The notes below the pieces were generated by a model. It did no database searches and was not told where the DNA came from. It saw only the letters and a list, made by a program, of their open reading frames with translations. From Adiantum capillus-veneris (taxonomy: Eukaryota > Streptophyta > Polypodiopsida > Polypodiales > Pteridaceae), in assembly GCA_014529385.2 (NCBI GenBank), contig CM043971.1:58353709-58417708 (forward strand): a stretch of DNA of 64,000 nt. Reading direction: 5' to 3'. The position numbers were made by a program, and so were the translations under genes. Shown in pieces: positions 1 through 10,978 of this stretch (position 1 is the first letter of the stretch; every line of letters begins with the position of its first letter).

Positions 1-141
1 GCTATGTATGATTCGGCTTCCACATAAGAAGAGAGTGTTCTTACATACACAAGGTGTAACAAATCTCACAAATAACAAACCTCCCCTTATGGGTTTTGTT
101 GCACATCACTCATACAATCCTCTCAAAACACAGGGGTTATG

Positions 142-295
142 GCACACAATACACAAGCCTCCCCTTAGAAAAAAGTAGGTAAAGGGACTCACAATACTCC
201 CTACAGACAAAGAGGATAAAGTGCACACAATACACAAGCCTCCCCTTAGAAAAAAGTAGGTAAAGGGACTCACAATACTCCCTACAGACAAAGAG
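142..295. repeat. Two-copy tandem repeat, 81-bp period
   Basis: Positions 142-214 and 223-295 are the same 73-base sequence separated by an 8-base spacer, giving a period of 81 bases. Because 81 is divisible by three the minus-strand frame stays open through both copies, but the short peptide resembles nothing I know. It looks like a recent local duplication. Confidence 0.85.
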
Positions 296-299
296 TGTA

Positions 300-1018
300 A
301 TCCTCACAATATGTCATCAATGTTATAAACTACATCAACAATGTTTTCGTGATTATCTATGTCTCCAACAACAAGGTTGATTTTGGCTTTCCCTTTATCT
401 TTAAAATGATCGACGTGAATTGTTACTTGTAGAGATTTATCTTTGAATCCGGCATACTTTGTAGCATGGTTATTCTTTTCCACAAATGCAACAGGGGTTG
501 ATGTCATAGAAATCCTTTGAACTATGATTGCTCCTACCATAATGTGTGCACTTCAAATTGCATGTGGTGTTTCTATTGTAGTGGTTGGATGTGACAACTA
601 GAGTTCCTTCTATAGGTTGTGACTAGATTTTTCTCATGCTCTTGAAGAGAGCTCATTACATTTTCAATTTCAAGGACAGGGTCTGTTTCTTTGAGCACTT
701 GACAATTTGTCCAAAATTTGCATTAGGTACAGCTTTGACAAGCATAACAACTTGGTCATCATTGCCTACACTACTTTTAATATAATTTAGTTGTGTGAGT
801 GCATATAATTTTGAGCATGTTGATGAGAGAACGTACATCTTACTCGATCTCCAAGGCTAATCCATAGAGTTTTTTTTGAAAATGCAATCTTGGAATCTTT
901 AGCAACAATGCCAAAGTGTTGCTCTAAGGTGGTCCATGCCTCGTGTAGAGTGGTGCACTTGTAAATATAATGCACAAAATTATCAACGAGTGAAATGCCC
1001 AGAGCGTCGACAGATTAC
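300..1018 (-). pseudogene. Ty1/copia gag fragment, broken
   Basis: Read on the minus strand from about 1018 downwards, the translation passes through the blocks expected of a copia gag (UBN2-type): a VDNFVHYIYKCTTLHEAW stretch followed by TLEQHFG, then a DDQVVMLVKAVP block near 740, and VMSSLQEHEKNLV near 630. The frame changes between these blocks and stops interrupt it. No zinc knuckle, protease or pol follows in the window, so this is a truncated relic. The domain order agrees with family knowledge; the assignment rests on motif resemblance, not on a search. Confidence 0.55.
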
Positions 1019-3186
1019 TCACCTTACAAATTGTGCTAGGATGTGTCTCCTTTCTACTCTTCCACCTTTAGTGAGTGTTTTTACAATTGACAACAACTAT
1101 TTGCACATAAAATAACCTTTGGTTTTTACCTACCAAGTGTGAAACCCTTGGCCATTAAATTTGTTAGTTCTTTTCTCACCTCCCATGATAGTGCAAACCC
1201 TTGTGAGTGAGAGAAAGGTCTTCTTCCCCGAATTTTTAAGGTGTTGTCTAATTTTCAAAATTACAAAATGATATCACCTTGCATGATAGATTTGGCATGA
1301 ATAATTTGAATGGGTTATAAATTATTTTACAAATGGAAAGCACACGCTTTCAATTTAAGATCTTGTGGATTGTGTTGATGCTTGGTTTGACCCATATATT
1401 TAAACTAAGAGAGATATCTTAAGCCCCTGGAGATAAACAACTTCACACACTATGGTTTTGAAATTTGGAGGACCTCGCTTTGGGAATAAATTCTTATGGT
1501 CAAGTGCGTTGGATAATCAAAGCTCACAAAATGCAATATGCGAGAATAGGGGCTTGGAGCAAAAAGACCTTGGTGGGAACAAGATTTTAGTAACACTAAA
1601 ATCAAATTCCTCCTTTTTGTTTTAAAAAATAAGAATAAAAATTATCAATCTTTGTTTTATAGAAGTTTCTACTCATGCACCAAAGCTTACAAGGATGGAG
1701 AGGACAAGGCTAGAGGGAGGTCAAGAGGAGGGGGATTCAATGGGAACGAGGGTGCAAGGAGTAGATGCATGTCGATTGAAATTATGTAGCGGGTAACCAA
1801 CAAACAAAGGTGATGTGATGACAAGGCATTGATGTGGTGGGTGTGCTTGCCCAAGTGAAAGCTCTAGGTGTAAGATTTTTTATGAAATTCAAAAATATTT
1901 GAACCTTAACTTTGCAAGCAAGAAGAGTAGAGTATCAATATTTATATCAATCATTGGCTTTGTGTATTTTTTGCCAAGGTAGATGTTGGTGTCTAAAACC
2001 ATGATAACAATTAAGTGTTTAAGCACAAAAGACATTCTAGAATTTGTGGAAGAAGGTTGGGGTGAGAAAATATTGAATGAAGTCATTTGCAAAGTCTAAA
2101 ATAGCTTCATTACTTGTAAATGTATTATCCATATTCAGAACTCCATCTTATCATTTATTTTACGATTGGTGGCATCACATGGGTGGTCAATTGATCCCTC
2201 TGAATCAAAACATGGATGATTATGCTAACAACCCATCAAAGACATTGATGTGTGTATGAATAATGAGCATGTGGACATTTTGAAGATAAATCTATGTACG
2301 CATTGTAGCAAGTAAGGTAGGATCTACAAAATGAAGAGATTCATTTGTAGCTTGTTATTTTCAATACATGGCAAGAAGGTATGTGGATAATGATTTTTTG
2401 TTTTTACCAGTTTTTGCTTATGAGTACTACATTTTGTTATTGTTCTTATGGCTTGTAGTCCCAAGAAGAAATGGAAAAAGTATTTTGCAAGGACGTGCAA
2501 GAGGGGATTGCACATCTAATCTCGAGTTGGTGCCTATTCCCAAGTTAGATCACACTCTGTTGCCTACATGAGACATGTTGTACCCATTTTTGCCTTTAAC
2601 TGGTATTCTATACTAAATATCTTGATATGAATGAAAGTTACTTATTTGGTGCAAATGGATCATCTCATTGATTTCAATTTTTGTGAGGCTTTATGTGGTT
2701 GGATGATGTGAAAGATATTTCAATGTCTTGTATATTTGGTTTTTTCATGCATTCAATTTTGTTAAAAAATTGAAGCTACCTATGTGTTTGATTCTTGTGG
2801 ACCACTACTCAAAAGATTTCCCTTGCTACATGAAACTATAAATAGATCAATCGGGGTCCCACAGTCACACAATCACGCTTGTGAATGAGCAATAGGGATA
2901 ATATATGGCCAAGGATGATAGCCCGTCGTCCTCATGTCATGTGAGCAAGAAGTAGAAGAAGAAAGAGGGAAAAAATCATGAGCAAAAAAAAGACCATAGA
3001 AGAAGAGGAGGAAGAAGTAGTAGAGGAGAAAAAAGAGGAAGAACAGGAGGCAAAGCTAGTTTTCATGATTTCATCTTACCTGAAGAAACTCCCACCATGG
3101 TTGGCCAAATATTTATGCCCTTGAAGTATAGGGCTAGAAGATGACATGGATTATGCTTTAGGGTTTGAGATATTACTTTCAACACA
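1019..3186. other. No gene recognised
   Basis: Only short frames are present and none has a recognisable domain. A purine-rich tract at about 2945-3050 would encode Lys/Glu-rich peptide on the plus strand. Nothing else stands out; probably decayed repeat sequence. Confidence 0.5.
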
Positions 3187-3380
3187 ATTGGACTGAACGT
3201 GCAAAGTTAGACCCAAGGATTGTTACAATTGGTAATGAAACTGAAAGATTGTATTAGGAGTTACATGAAGGTTAGAAAAATGAATTGGATTGAACATGCA
3301 AAGCTAGACCCAAGAACTATTACAATTGTCAATAAAATTGAAAGATTCTATCAGTAGTTACATGAGAGCTAGAGGAATGA
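3187..3380 (+). repeat. Degenerate tandem duplication, 97-bp period
   Basis: Two diverged copies lie end to end (about 3187-3283 and 3284-3380). In the plus frame each carries a similar peptide block, first WTERAKLDPRIVTIGNETER and then WIEHAKLDPRTITIVNKIER, each followed by a stop and a LHE motif. The amino-acid similarity survives better than the DNA, so the unit may derive from a coding sequence, but I do not recognise the protein. Confidence 0.65.
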
Positions 3381-3499
3381 GATTATAACACTTGTACTAA
3401 TGTTGCAGTGGAATCCCTCTCTTAAATAACATGTACTTCCTCTCTTTCCTTGATTTATGATCAAAATGTTTAACTTTACAAGAGGTATAGCTATACAAA

Positions 3500-4070
3500 A
3501 TGTTCGTTTACAAAAGGGCATGCTTTCCAAAATGTGTGGGGCTCTTGGTGTTTTCTAATGCTACATGTGCCCTCCTTGAGTTCTTCCATGGGGTGGGTGG
3601 CTCCTTCTTCTTTTGCTCCTTTGCCTCCTTAGCCTCTTCCACCTTAGCCTTTGGCTCCTTCTTCTTCTCCTCCTCAGTCTCTTGTTCCTCCTTAGCCTAT
3701 GTTTTTGTTCTTCTTGGACACTTTCCACATGCTCCTTCTCCTTCTTTGCTACCTTGATCTACCCGTCTACTCTCCCTTTGGTGCTTGCCTTTGACTTTGG
3801 TTTTTTTGGAGGGTGCAACTTGGCCCCATTCGTGGTACTTGACCTCTTCCTTGGGGTCTTTTTCCAACTTTTGGCTATGATGTTCCTGTCTCTGGTGGCT
3901 TCTACACACTAAGCGTATAGTTGAAAATCTTTGCCCTAACCCACCAAGCATGGTTTTTGGGTTAACAATCCTTGTTGATCTAGCCAAGACAATAACCAAT
4001 ACTTTGTTAGCTTTCAACAAGTATTTCAATGTGTGTGTGCAAGATTTCAACTGACAAATAAATTATCCTA
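3500..4070 (-). other. Low-complexity Lys/Glu-rich minus-strand frame
   Basis: The plus strand at 3600-3760 is pyrimidine-rich (repeated CTCCTT), so the minus strand would encode Lys/Glu/Arg-rich peptide continuing a 117-codon frame that starts near 4050. It lies on the same strand and downstream of the gypsy gag relic at 4990-5870 and could be part of that element. No catalytic motif is visible. The stretch from 4071 to 4989 holds nothing I can name. Confidence 0.3.
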
Positions 4071-4989
4071 ATCTCCTTGTTTCGATTACTTTATCATTTG
4101 TTATAACTCTCCATCCACATGAGAAGGACTCCAACTACAAGGGGGTTGCACAAAGAGGTGGAAAATGAAAAGGCATTACCTCACTTCACTCTAAAATATT
4201 AGAAAACTATACCTTGATGTTTAGGAGTTCCATATTTCCCGTGATCTTTAGAATAGGTGGAAAATGCTCAATTGTCTATGCAAGCTTCAAGCCTTGAGGC
4301 AGCACTATTAAATATATACAACATATCAATCCAAGACTTATTTCAATTAAAGTAGAAACAAAAGACACTTGCAACCTAGCCATTCCTGGGGCTCTATCAA
4401 TATAATTCAAAATGTGGCATGCTTTGTCAATGATATCAATGGATGTGAAGCTTCAATGTGAAATGTGACCAAAACAAAGTAGTTGGTGAAAATAAAAAAT
4501 TAAACCATCAAGTTCAAATAGCCTTTGTGAACAAGCCTACCTCTCATGATAAAAACTAAGCTCACATCCCAAACAAAACATTGGAAAGCCATTTCTTGAG
4601 TTCATTGATAGATTATTTGGTCCTCCAAAGCGTGCAAGATGGTAGAATCCATCGCCTCCACTTTTAGGTAGGGAAGTTTAGGGAATGTAGATGGTGGGAA
4701 TGTTTTCTTAGTTGTGGCGGCTGTGGACTTGGTAATTTCTAGAGACAGTTAACATAGTAACTAGTACATTGCATAGTGGGCTAGAGTCTAGTCGAGAGTC
4801 TATAAATAGGGGCCACTACTTCATTTTTTGGATGACTATTCCTGGATTCTAATTCCTTTATCTTGCCCATGGTCCTCATTAGTCTCATGGTTTGTCCATT
4901 TTCCTTAAATAGCACACCGTTTAGATGGTCTTGTTGGTCCCTTGGGTTGCCCTTGTGGCAAACCTTGTCTTGGTCCTCTCACTAGCATT

Positions 4990-5870
4990 CTTTGCATATT
5001 TCTCATCATGTCATTCATTTGTTTGAGCATATCATCTATATGGCATTGAGAGGAGCTGCCATAGTGGGTTCTACTTGTGGCGGTACATTAGATGTATTTT
5101 GCTTATTCTATGTATCTTTCACAATGCTTTCTTCGCTAAAAATCTCGCAGTTATCCCCCAAGTCTATCGCATCCAGGATGCATGCTTCTTCCAAGGTAGT
5201 GTGTTCTTGTATATCATGCAACTCCTTGTTGAGTAGACCTTCAAGTAACAATGAGACAAAACTCTCCTCAGTTGGATTTTCCAACTTTGATGGATGTATA
5301 TTGCCTCATTCTACTCACATAGTCTCTCATCGACTCTCTATATTTTTGTTTAAAGCTATAGATTTGTGCTACCTTACAATCTTGATTCCCATCTTCAAAC
5401 AAGAAGCAACAAATACTTTAGCCAATGTTGGTAAGTCTGTAATGGATCCAAGAGGTATGGTTTGAAATCAAGTCAAAGATTTAACTTCCAGGTCATTCCA
5501 AAACCCTCGAACTAAGTATGAAAGTCAAAAATTCTCTTTGCTCTTAGCACTTACCTGAAGCTTGCTAAGTGGTCATATGGATCTCCAAATCCACTGTATT
5601 TTTTGACCCATTTTTTAAAGTCAACTGGTGTGGCCCTTTGATTATGCTAGTGGGCACCCGCTCTCCTAGCCGATGGTCCTCCATCTAAGCCTTCAAACTA
5701 ATTGCTTGGCAGCGGTGACTCATTTGGCCCTCTTCTGGCTCTCATGTTACCCAATCTTCCTCACTTTGCGATGGTTTCTACTCCTCTCACCGAATTCTTA
5801 TCATTGAGGTGGATTCCCTAGGTAGCATTGCAACTGCTGTTTGTCCATGCTCGGGGGGTGCACTGTGTAA
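4990..5870 (-). pseudogene. Ty3/gypsy gag fragment, broken
   Basis: Reading the minus strand from about 5640, the translation gives ATPVDFKKWVKKYSGFGDPY followed by DHLASF, which matches the GDPYDHL-F-- block at the start of the retrotransposon gag domain of plant gypsy elements. Further along come a short segment with the spacing of the R-----F---ESMRDYV block (near 5330) and a TLEEACILDAIDLGD segment near 5180. Stops and frame changes are scattered throughout. No RT or integrase was found adjacent on this strand. It may belong to the element whose primer-site candidate lies at 10954-10977, with the copia element at 6287-9493 inserted between. Confidence 0.6.
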
Positions 5871-6281
5871 TCATGTTAATGTATAATGTGAGTTCAAAAG
5901 GAGGGGTTTTGCAATGCAAAAAATTTAGGCAATTTAACAGAGATACATTAAAATAAGGGGTTTTTATATTCAGTTTTGAAAAATTTTCCTAAAACAAGGG
6001 GTCATTTTATTCATTCAAACATGTTAAAAGAGGGTTTTTTTAATACCCTACGAATGCACGTTATATAGGAGGGTATTGAAAGGTGAACCCCTCAAATGTC
6101 CAAGCTACCAAAATATCTTTCTATCTGCCCAATTTTTTGATCTATTTCAAGCCCCATGTCCATGATCATTTTCCTAATCAAGTAGCCATGATTTTGGTAT
6201 GTTTGACCTCTCTCAAGGTAATCATAACAAAGTTATTGTTTTAAATATCCCTAAAGAGGTGTACAAAAGGGTTTGCTACTC
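5871..6281. other. AT-rich spacer, no gene
   Basis: No coding signal. A motif of the form TAAAA-AAGGGGT recurs about three times between 5945 and 6035 at 35-45-base spacing, suggesting decayed short repeats. It forms the left flank of the copia insertion. Confidence 0.4.
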
Positions 6282-6286
6282 CTTTC
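6282..6286. repeat. Target-site duplication CTTTC (left)
   Basis: The bases CTTTC directly precede the LTR at 6287 and recur directly after the LTR at 9493. A 5-base duplication is normal for a copia integrase insertion. Confidence 0.8.
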
Positions 6287-6498
6287 TATAGGATTGGTGC
6301 CGACGATGTGGGAGCAAGAAGAGTGCATGAGAGAGTGGGGAAGGGAAGAGATGATGGGTGGAGCTCACTTTATGGGAATAGAGTGAGTGAGCCCCTTATT
6401 GATAAGTATATAAAGAATAAGGCATGAGTACATGTGTAAGTGGCCGGACATGGTGAGTGGACGAACTCCACGAAGGCACATGAGCCTTTACCCCAACA
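6287..6498 (-). repeat. 3' LTR of the 3.2-kb copia element
   Basis: It matches 9270-9493 over the whole length, including the blocks around GGGAAGGGAAGAGATG, ATAGAGTGAGTGAGCCCCTT and CACATGAGCCTT. The inner end reads TGTTGG on the minus strand, a usual copia LTR start; the outer end has TA where the partner LTR has TG, so the terminus has mutated. Confidence 0.85.
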
Positions 6499-6508
6499 AT
6501 CTCCCGCT
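6499..6508 (-). other. Polypurine tract
   Basis: The minus strand reads AGCGGGAGAT directly before the TGTTGG start of the 3' LTR, the expected place for the plus-strand primer of reverse transcription. Confidence 0.65.
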
Positions 6509-7474
6509 AAAGGCAACTGTGCTGATAAGTGGATATTACTAGCCAAACTACTAGTGTGCACAAAGAGATATATATGAGAGACTCTCTCAACCTACACCCA
6601 TTGGATCACTCCGTAGATGTGCATGTAGTTGTATCTGCTCTAGGATCAAAGAAGTGTGTGCAACACTACTAGAGCCTGCACGCAAGTCTTGCAAGTATTC
6701 GATGCTAACTTGCAATGCTCCACAATATATTATACTAGTGTCAATCATCGAACGAATAATAATGCAAACTACAAATGCTCCCACTGCAATTGATATCTTG
6801 GGTCTCAACCTCAAAAGGTCATACATGAGTGTCTTGAAGGCTGATAGCAAATGCATAATCTTTGCCATCATATCTATGCCAATCGCATCAACGTGTGTGA
6901 GACGGTGCAGTTTCAACAACTTTGCAGACATGTACTCATCAAGGAGATACTAGACACATATCTTTAGTGGATGAGATTTAGAGTGCTATTCACAGAATTT
7001 TTGTAGATGCAGAGTTAGAGCGACCATGCTCTAGCAAGACATAGTAGATTGATCCTCTCAGGACAGAGATGCCTCCTACCGTGGAGATAGGTGATATGGA
7101 TTTCTTTGACATGCCCATGCTAGAGGCTGATATGGAGATGCTAGGACATGTGGATACAATCCCTATGGATGATGAGGGATTGACAACTACCCTAGTGTAA
7201 GGATTGACACGTCCATGCATGACTAGTTCTGGTGGTGATGCATTGAAGGTTGAGATACCTAATGTGGATAGATTGGCAGAGGTCACTACACATGGAATGT
7301 GACTCATTGCTGTACTCCCCTGACTAGCAAAGCATCAAAATCTATCACCACCACCGACGATTTCTCAAGTCATGCACTCAAAGAGCTACTCTAATCTACA
7401 TGTATGTCCTTAGAACCTGCATGCACAACTATCAAAGTGTCACGCTGCTCATCAGTAAAGTGTACTTGCCTAAA
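6509..7474 (-). other. Copia internal region without pol domains
   Basis: This is where integrase, RT and RNase H should lie, but only short frames without catalytic motifs are seen. A 105-codon serine-rich minus frame covers 6990-7307. Opposite it, a plus-strand stretch from 7069 would give an acidic peptide beginning MPPTVEIGDMDFFDMPMLEA. Neither is recognised. The segment may be deleted pol plus foreign filler. Confidence 0.4.
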
Positions 7475-7993
7475 CTACAAATGTCTGCATGGCAATGGAC
7501 TCACAGAGAATATGACGTCTCTAACACCAAGAACATAGAGAAGAGTTGAACGAGCACCACAATGGCCTCGTGCTATCACAAGAAAACCTCTCCTCATCAA
7601 GTAGCATTCATTAATCAATTGAACATGACACCCATTATCTCTGAGCTGTGAGATGGAGATCACACTCCTACGAGCATCAGGCACATACTGAACATCATGG
7701 AGCACAAGCATACTTCCACTGGTGACGTGCAAATGAATTTCACCCATACCATGAACACCATCTTGTCTTAGAGCTAAAAATGTATTAAACCACTCCCTGC
7801 GAGGAGTAGCATGGCATAAAGCATTGTTGTCCAATTGCCAATCATGAGACAAAGTCCATGCATGTCTAGGTGAAGCTGCGGAAGTAAGAGTGTCTACCAC
7901 ACTTGTAGAAACAACCAACGGAATGCTCCTTCGCTATCTCCAACGTCTAAAACAACATCTCCTCATGTGCCCTGGTCTGTAACAATGCCAACA
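7475..7993 (-). pseudogene. Copia gag zinc knuckle plus protease
   Basis: On the minus strand a CX2CX4HX4C knuckle, CWHCYRPGHMRRCC, sits at 7952-7993. The same frame runs, through one TAG stop, into a protease of the copia type. The protease shows DWQLDNNALCHATPRREWF, where family members have W-DSGA-H-T, so the active-site Ser-Gly is Asn-Asn here and it is probably dead. LHDVQYVPDARRSVISISQL follows, matching the VLYVPGL--NLLSVSQL block that leads into the integrase. After LLYVLGVRD the frame loses similarity. The order knuckle-protease is that of a copia polyprotein. Confidence 0.8.
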
Positions 7994-9255
7994 AACCACA
8001 TTTCTGCACCTCTAAGATGTGCTTGATACATCAATTTGTGTATCCAATGACAAATTGTAACTGCAAGATGCATAATTGAGTGTAAAATGAGTCTATAAAT
8101 CATCCCACACAGAGTGTAAATGCACTGTCCACAAGAGCATAACCGCTTAATACAGTGCAAAAAAAACCAGCCGATCAAACACCTGCCTCCAACATTATGG
8201 CAAATATTGCATAAAGCGCATAACTCTCTACTAAAACCAAGAACCAATCATGCATAAATCGTGACCATACACAATGAGAGTGCACCACCCGCATAAGCAC
8301 AAGCCAAAACAATGCCAAAACATTATGGCACAATGTCAAACACAATGGCAAACAATATGTAAATCCCTCGATCGAAATCAATGAGAGTGAAGCTCCCACA
8401 ATGTCAATACATGAGTTGTACCTGCTACACAAGACACTACAAATCTATGAGCTAATCGCCAAGCTCACCCAGTGCATATCAAGGCATACATGCACTAATC
8501 TCCCACTTGCAAAGAATATCGTATGAAAGCGGTGAGTGCAACTTGCAATCAGTACCTGGATTGCATCAAAGAACTAGTGGGAAAAATTTTCTAGAGTTTA
8601 GGCAATAAAATGGGTATCAAATGCAAATAACCAACAATAGCTGCCCACTCAAAATCATGAGCAATAAAATGTGCATCAAACTGCACTCAAACATGCACAA
8701 AATCTATGCAAATTGTGTCATCCAAATGTTCATGAAGAGATCCACATATGAGTATAAATGTGAGCATGTCCACATTCAATATGCATCATATCCCCCACCT
8801 AAGAGAAAACTTGATTCCAATACCACTCTCACACCCAAGAGAAAATCATGTGCTGAATCCATGACGCACAACAAACAAAATCTGGTAACAAAAATGGACA
8901 GAGCAAAACTCCCGCAATACAAAAATTGTGGGCTACTATTGCAAAAATTTTAGAGGTCAAAATCCATCTACATGGACATCACCATCACGTCTAAAGCGTG
9001 CCAAAATGCGAGGCTACACCCTGACCTTGTATAAATTGCATTCGACATGCAAGAGTTCTACAAGAAACACTATATGACTGCAAAAAAAGCATACATACTT
9101 GCAATACACTCTCCTCTCAAGCTTGGGAATGTCCCTCAAGCTTCTGTGATCATAGATCTGGTGGTTGCTCACCAAATTCAAGGTCCCATAGAAAGAAAGT
9201 GCACCATAGCCAAAAGATCACTTCTTTGTAGCACGACACCCATTGCAAAACCAAC
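7994..9255 (-). other. Copia leader and gag remnant
   Basis: Gag should occupy this stretch between primer site and zinc knuckle, but the translation is too broken to show gag blocks. No other gene is visible. Confidence 0.4.
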
Positions 9256-9267
9256 GCTTTGATACCA
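9256..9267 (-). other. Primer binding site (tRNA-iMet type)
   Basis: The minus strand reads TGGTATCAAAGC two bases inside the 5' LTR, one base different from the canonical TGGTATCAGAGC used by most plant copia elements. Confidence 0.8.
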
Positions 9268-9269
9268 CT

Positions 9270-9493
9270 TGTAGTTTTGGTACTAACAGTATGGGAGTGA
9301 GAAGAGTGTGTGAGAGAGCGGGGAAGGGAAGAGATGCACACACAATATGGGCGGAGCTTCACTCTATGGGGATAGAGTGAGTGAGCCCCTTATTCATATG
9401 GCATATAAAGAATAAGGTATGAGTATACGTGTGGGTGGCCGGACATAGTGAGTGGTCGGACTTTGGGTAGGCACATGAGCCTTCGCCCGAACA
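9270..9493 (-). repeat. 5' LTR of the 3.2-kb copia element
   Basis: This is the partner of 6287-6498. It starts TG on the plus strand and ends ACA, keeping the TG...CA termini. It carries a few small insertions relative to the 3' LTR, indicating an old insertion. Confidence 0.85.
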
Positions 9494-9498
9494 CTTTC
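9494..9498. repeat. Target-site duplication CTTTC (right)
   Basis: It is identical to 6282-6286 and follows the LTR end immediately. Confidence 0.8.
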
Positions 9499-9577
9499 TC
9501 CCTAATTTTGAAGATATACATTATGTTCAAGGGTGTCAAATGACATAGTTTATCATGAACTATCAACAGCAAATCTA

Positions 9578-10155
9578 TCACATTTTGTCCTCCCAACAAT
9601 AGACTTCTAGTCTTGGGTTATCATTATGTTTATGCTTTAGAGGTTTGACATTAACCCCATCATACCCTTCTAACTCTAACATTGATGGTCCCTCTTTGTT
9701 GTTGGTGGTGACCATGTCTAGGATTAGTGTATCGACTTCGAGTCCCCATTTGTCCATAGTATTAGGATTCACAATCTTTATGTAGTGCATTCCATTTTGG
9801 TCTATATAGAAGGTTACCTCCTTGTTGGCTCTAAACTCCTCTTCAAATTCAACAGTATGGTCATCGACTCTAACCACGTACTCCTCATTAGGATCTAGCA
9901 TTGTCGCATTCTTTTTGTCTTGAGGCCATCATGTGTGCTACTTATGCACTAAACAGGTGTCCTACAAAAGCTTTGCAGTCTATAGATAAACATGAGCTCC
10001 ATACTTGTTGGCCTTGTAAAAGGTCAATATATGCTTGAATTTCAAGGAGGTCCTAGAACCCAAATGAGTGGAAAAGGAAGATATTTCTAAAATAAAGTTG
10101 AAGTAGGTATCTATTGGCACTTCTTCAACTATGGTCTCTAAGGGCCCCCTTGGTT
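9578..10155 (-). pseudogene. Unrecognised reading frame split by a copia scrap
   Basis: Two minus-strand open stretches flank the insertion at 9897-9983. The upstream one (10155 down to 9984) contains GPLETIVEEVPIDTYFNFIL and ends FYKANKYGAHVY; the downstream one (9901 down to 9578) starts MLDPNEEYVVRVDDHTVEF and contains FYIDQNGMHYIKIVNPN. Codon use and composition look protein-like in both. I do not recognise the family. Its position, inside the putative gypsy primer site at 10954 and upstream of a gag on the same strand, would suit the extra ORF that some Tat/Ogre elements carry before gag, but that is inference. Confidence 0.4.
9897..9983 (+). mobile_element. 87-bp copia integrase fragment
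   Basis: This piece is nearly the same as 28579-28665 of the copia element further right. Both encode LEAIMCATY-LNRCP-KAL on the plus strand, from the region just after the integrase catalytic core. Similarity ends sharply at both sides. It lies opposite in sense to the frame it interrupts. Confidence 0.8.
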
Positions 10156-10211
10156 TACACTCTACTCAGTGGACACTTTGCTCTTTGTTTCTTGATTAAA
10201 ACCCTGATTTG

Positions 10212-10511
10212 CTAGTACACGGACTGACCTAAGATACATAAAGACCAATAATACTCAATGAAACTAAAAACCTGGCCGATAGAAACACTACCAATCCATT
10301 TCAATTTTTTGTAATTATCCTTTTTTGAACTACCTCTTAGCTCAAGCTTGATCTCAACCAGTCTTGTAAAATCAAACAATCTCCAAGACAATCTATTAGT
10401 CACAAGTGTATACAATAATTTTTGGTTAGAAATTTTAGTCTCAACTTGCAAAAATAGCCAACGGAGCAGTCTACAACCTTCTATTTCTAAACACTCAATT
10501 TCAAGTAACAA
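10212..10511 (-). other. Unrecognised 99-codon frame
   Basis: A minus-strand frame contains LVTNRLSWRLFDFTRLVEIK and reads like protein, but no family is recognised. It lies upstream of the split frame at 9578-10155 and could be part of the same ancient ORF. Confidence 0.25.
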
Positions 10512-10953
10512 ACAGTGTGGCTATTTGGTGGCCTTTCAAGCTCACCTTAGGAGTCCAAAACCTAAAAACTCTGAAATTTCATGGAGCAACCCATTGATGA
10601 CAATTTGAAAGATGAGATAAGTCAAAAATCTACCGTGATATCTACTTAACCTACTCCAGTCAAAACAACAAGAAGATAGTGGAAAGTGTCTATAAACACT
10701 AGTTTTTCTTTTTTTTTAATAATCATGAAAAGAGTATCGATTTTCAAACTCCGACATAGCCTAGCTCCTCAACAACTTGATAACAACCTAGTCTTGCCTA
10801 AAGGTCTATGATAATCCAAGGACACCTTACATAGCTAAAGACGACGCTCCTCAACTATGCAGTTTCTAAAAGATGGCATTTTTCTCTAGGTGAACCTAGA
10901 GGAAGTGTTGGACAATGATATATCAACGCTGAGGTTTTCTCTAGTTAAAGTCA

Positions 10954-10977
10954 CCTCATCCCCAAGATTGGCGCCAA
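10954..10977 (-). other. Candidate gypsy primer binding site
   Basis: The minus strand reads TTGGCGCCAATCTTGGGGAT, resembling the TGGCGCC-TTGCC-GGGGA primer sites common in plant gypsy elements. Just outside it the sequence reads ...TTTACA, a plausible LTR end. No partner LTR was found, so the call is tentative. Confidence 0.45.
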
Positions 10978-10978
10978 A

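Larger units (their letters stand above)
6287..9493 (-). mobile_element. Non-autonomous Ty1/copia element, 3.2 kb
   Basis: Two similar LTRs of 212 and 224 bases (6287-6498 and 9270-9493) flank 2.77 kb of internal sequence, with the same 5 bases CTTTC outside each end. On the minus strand the 5' LTR is followed by a primer site complementary to initiator tRNA-Met, and the 3' LTR is preceded by a purine tract. Inside I find a gag zinc knuckle and a protease but no integrase, RT or RNase H; there is not enough room for them. It is therefore a deletion derivative that would need enzymes from elsewhere. Both LTRs and the perfect duplication make the boundaries firm. Confidence 0.85.

Noticed and set aside
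3500-3912. Plus-strand Leu/Ser/Phe-rich membrane protein
   Set aside because: It is the antisense translation of a Lys/Glu-rich low-complexity tract; hydrophobic frames opposite such tracts are expected.
4992-5465. 157-codon plus-strand gene
   Set aside because: It is the antisense of a gypsy gag whose blocks are clear on the minus strand.
7069-7200. Plus-strand gene MPPTVEIGDMDFF
   Set aside because: Only 43 codons, antisense inside a copia element, no family resemblance; kept only as a note on possible captured sequence.
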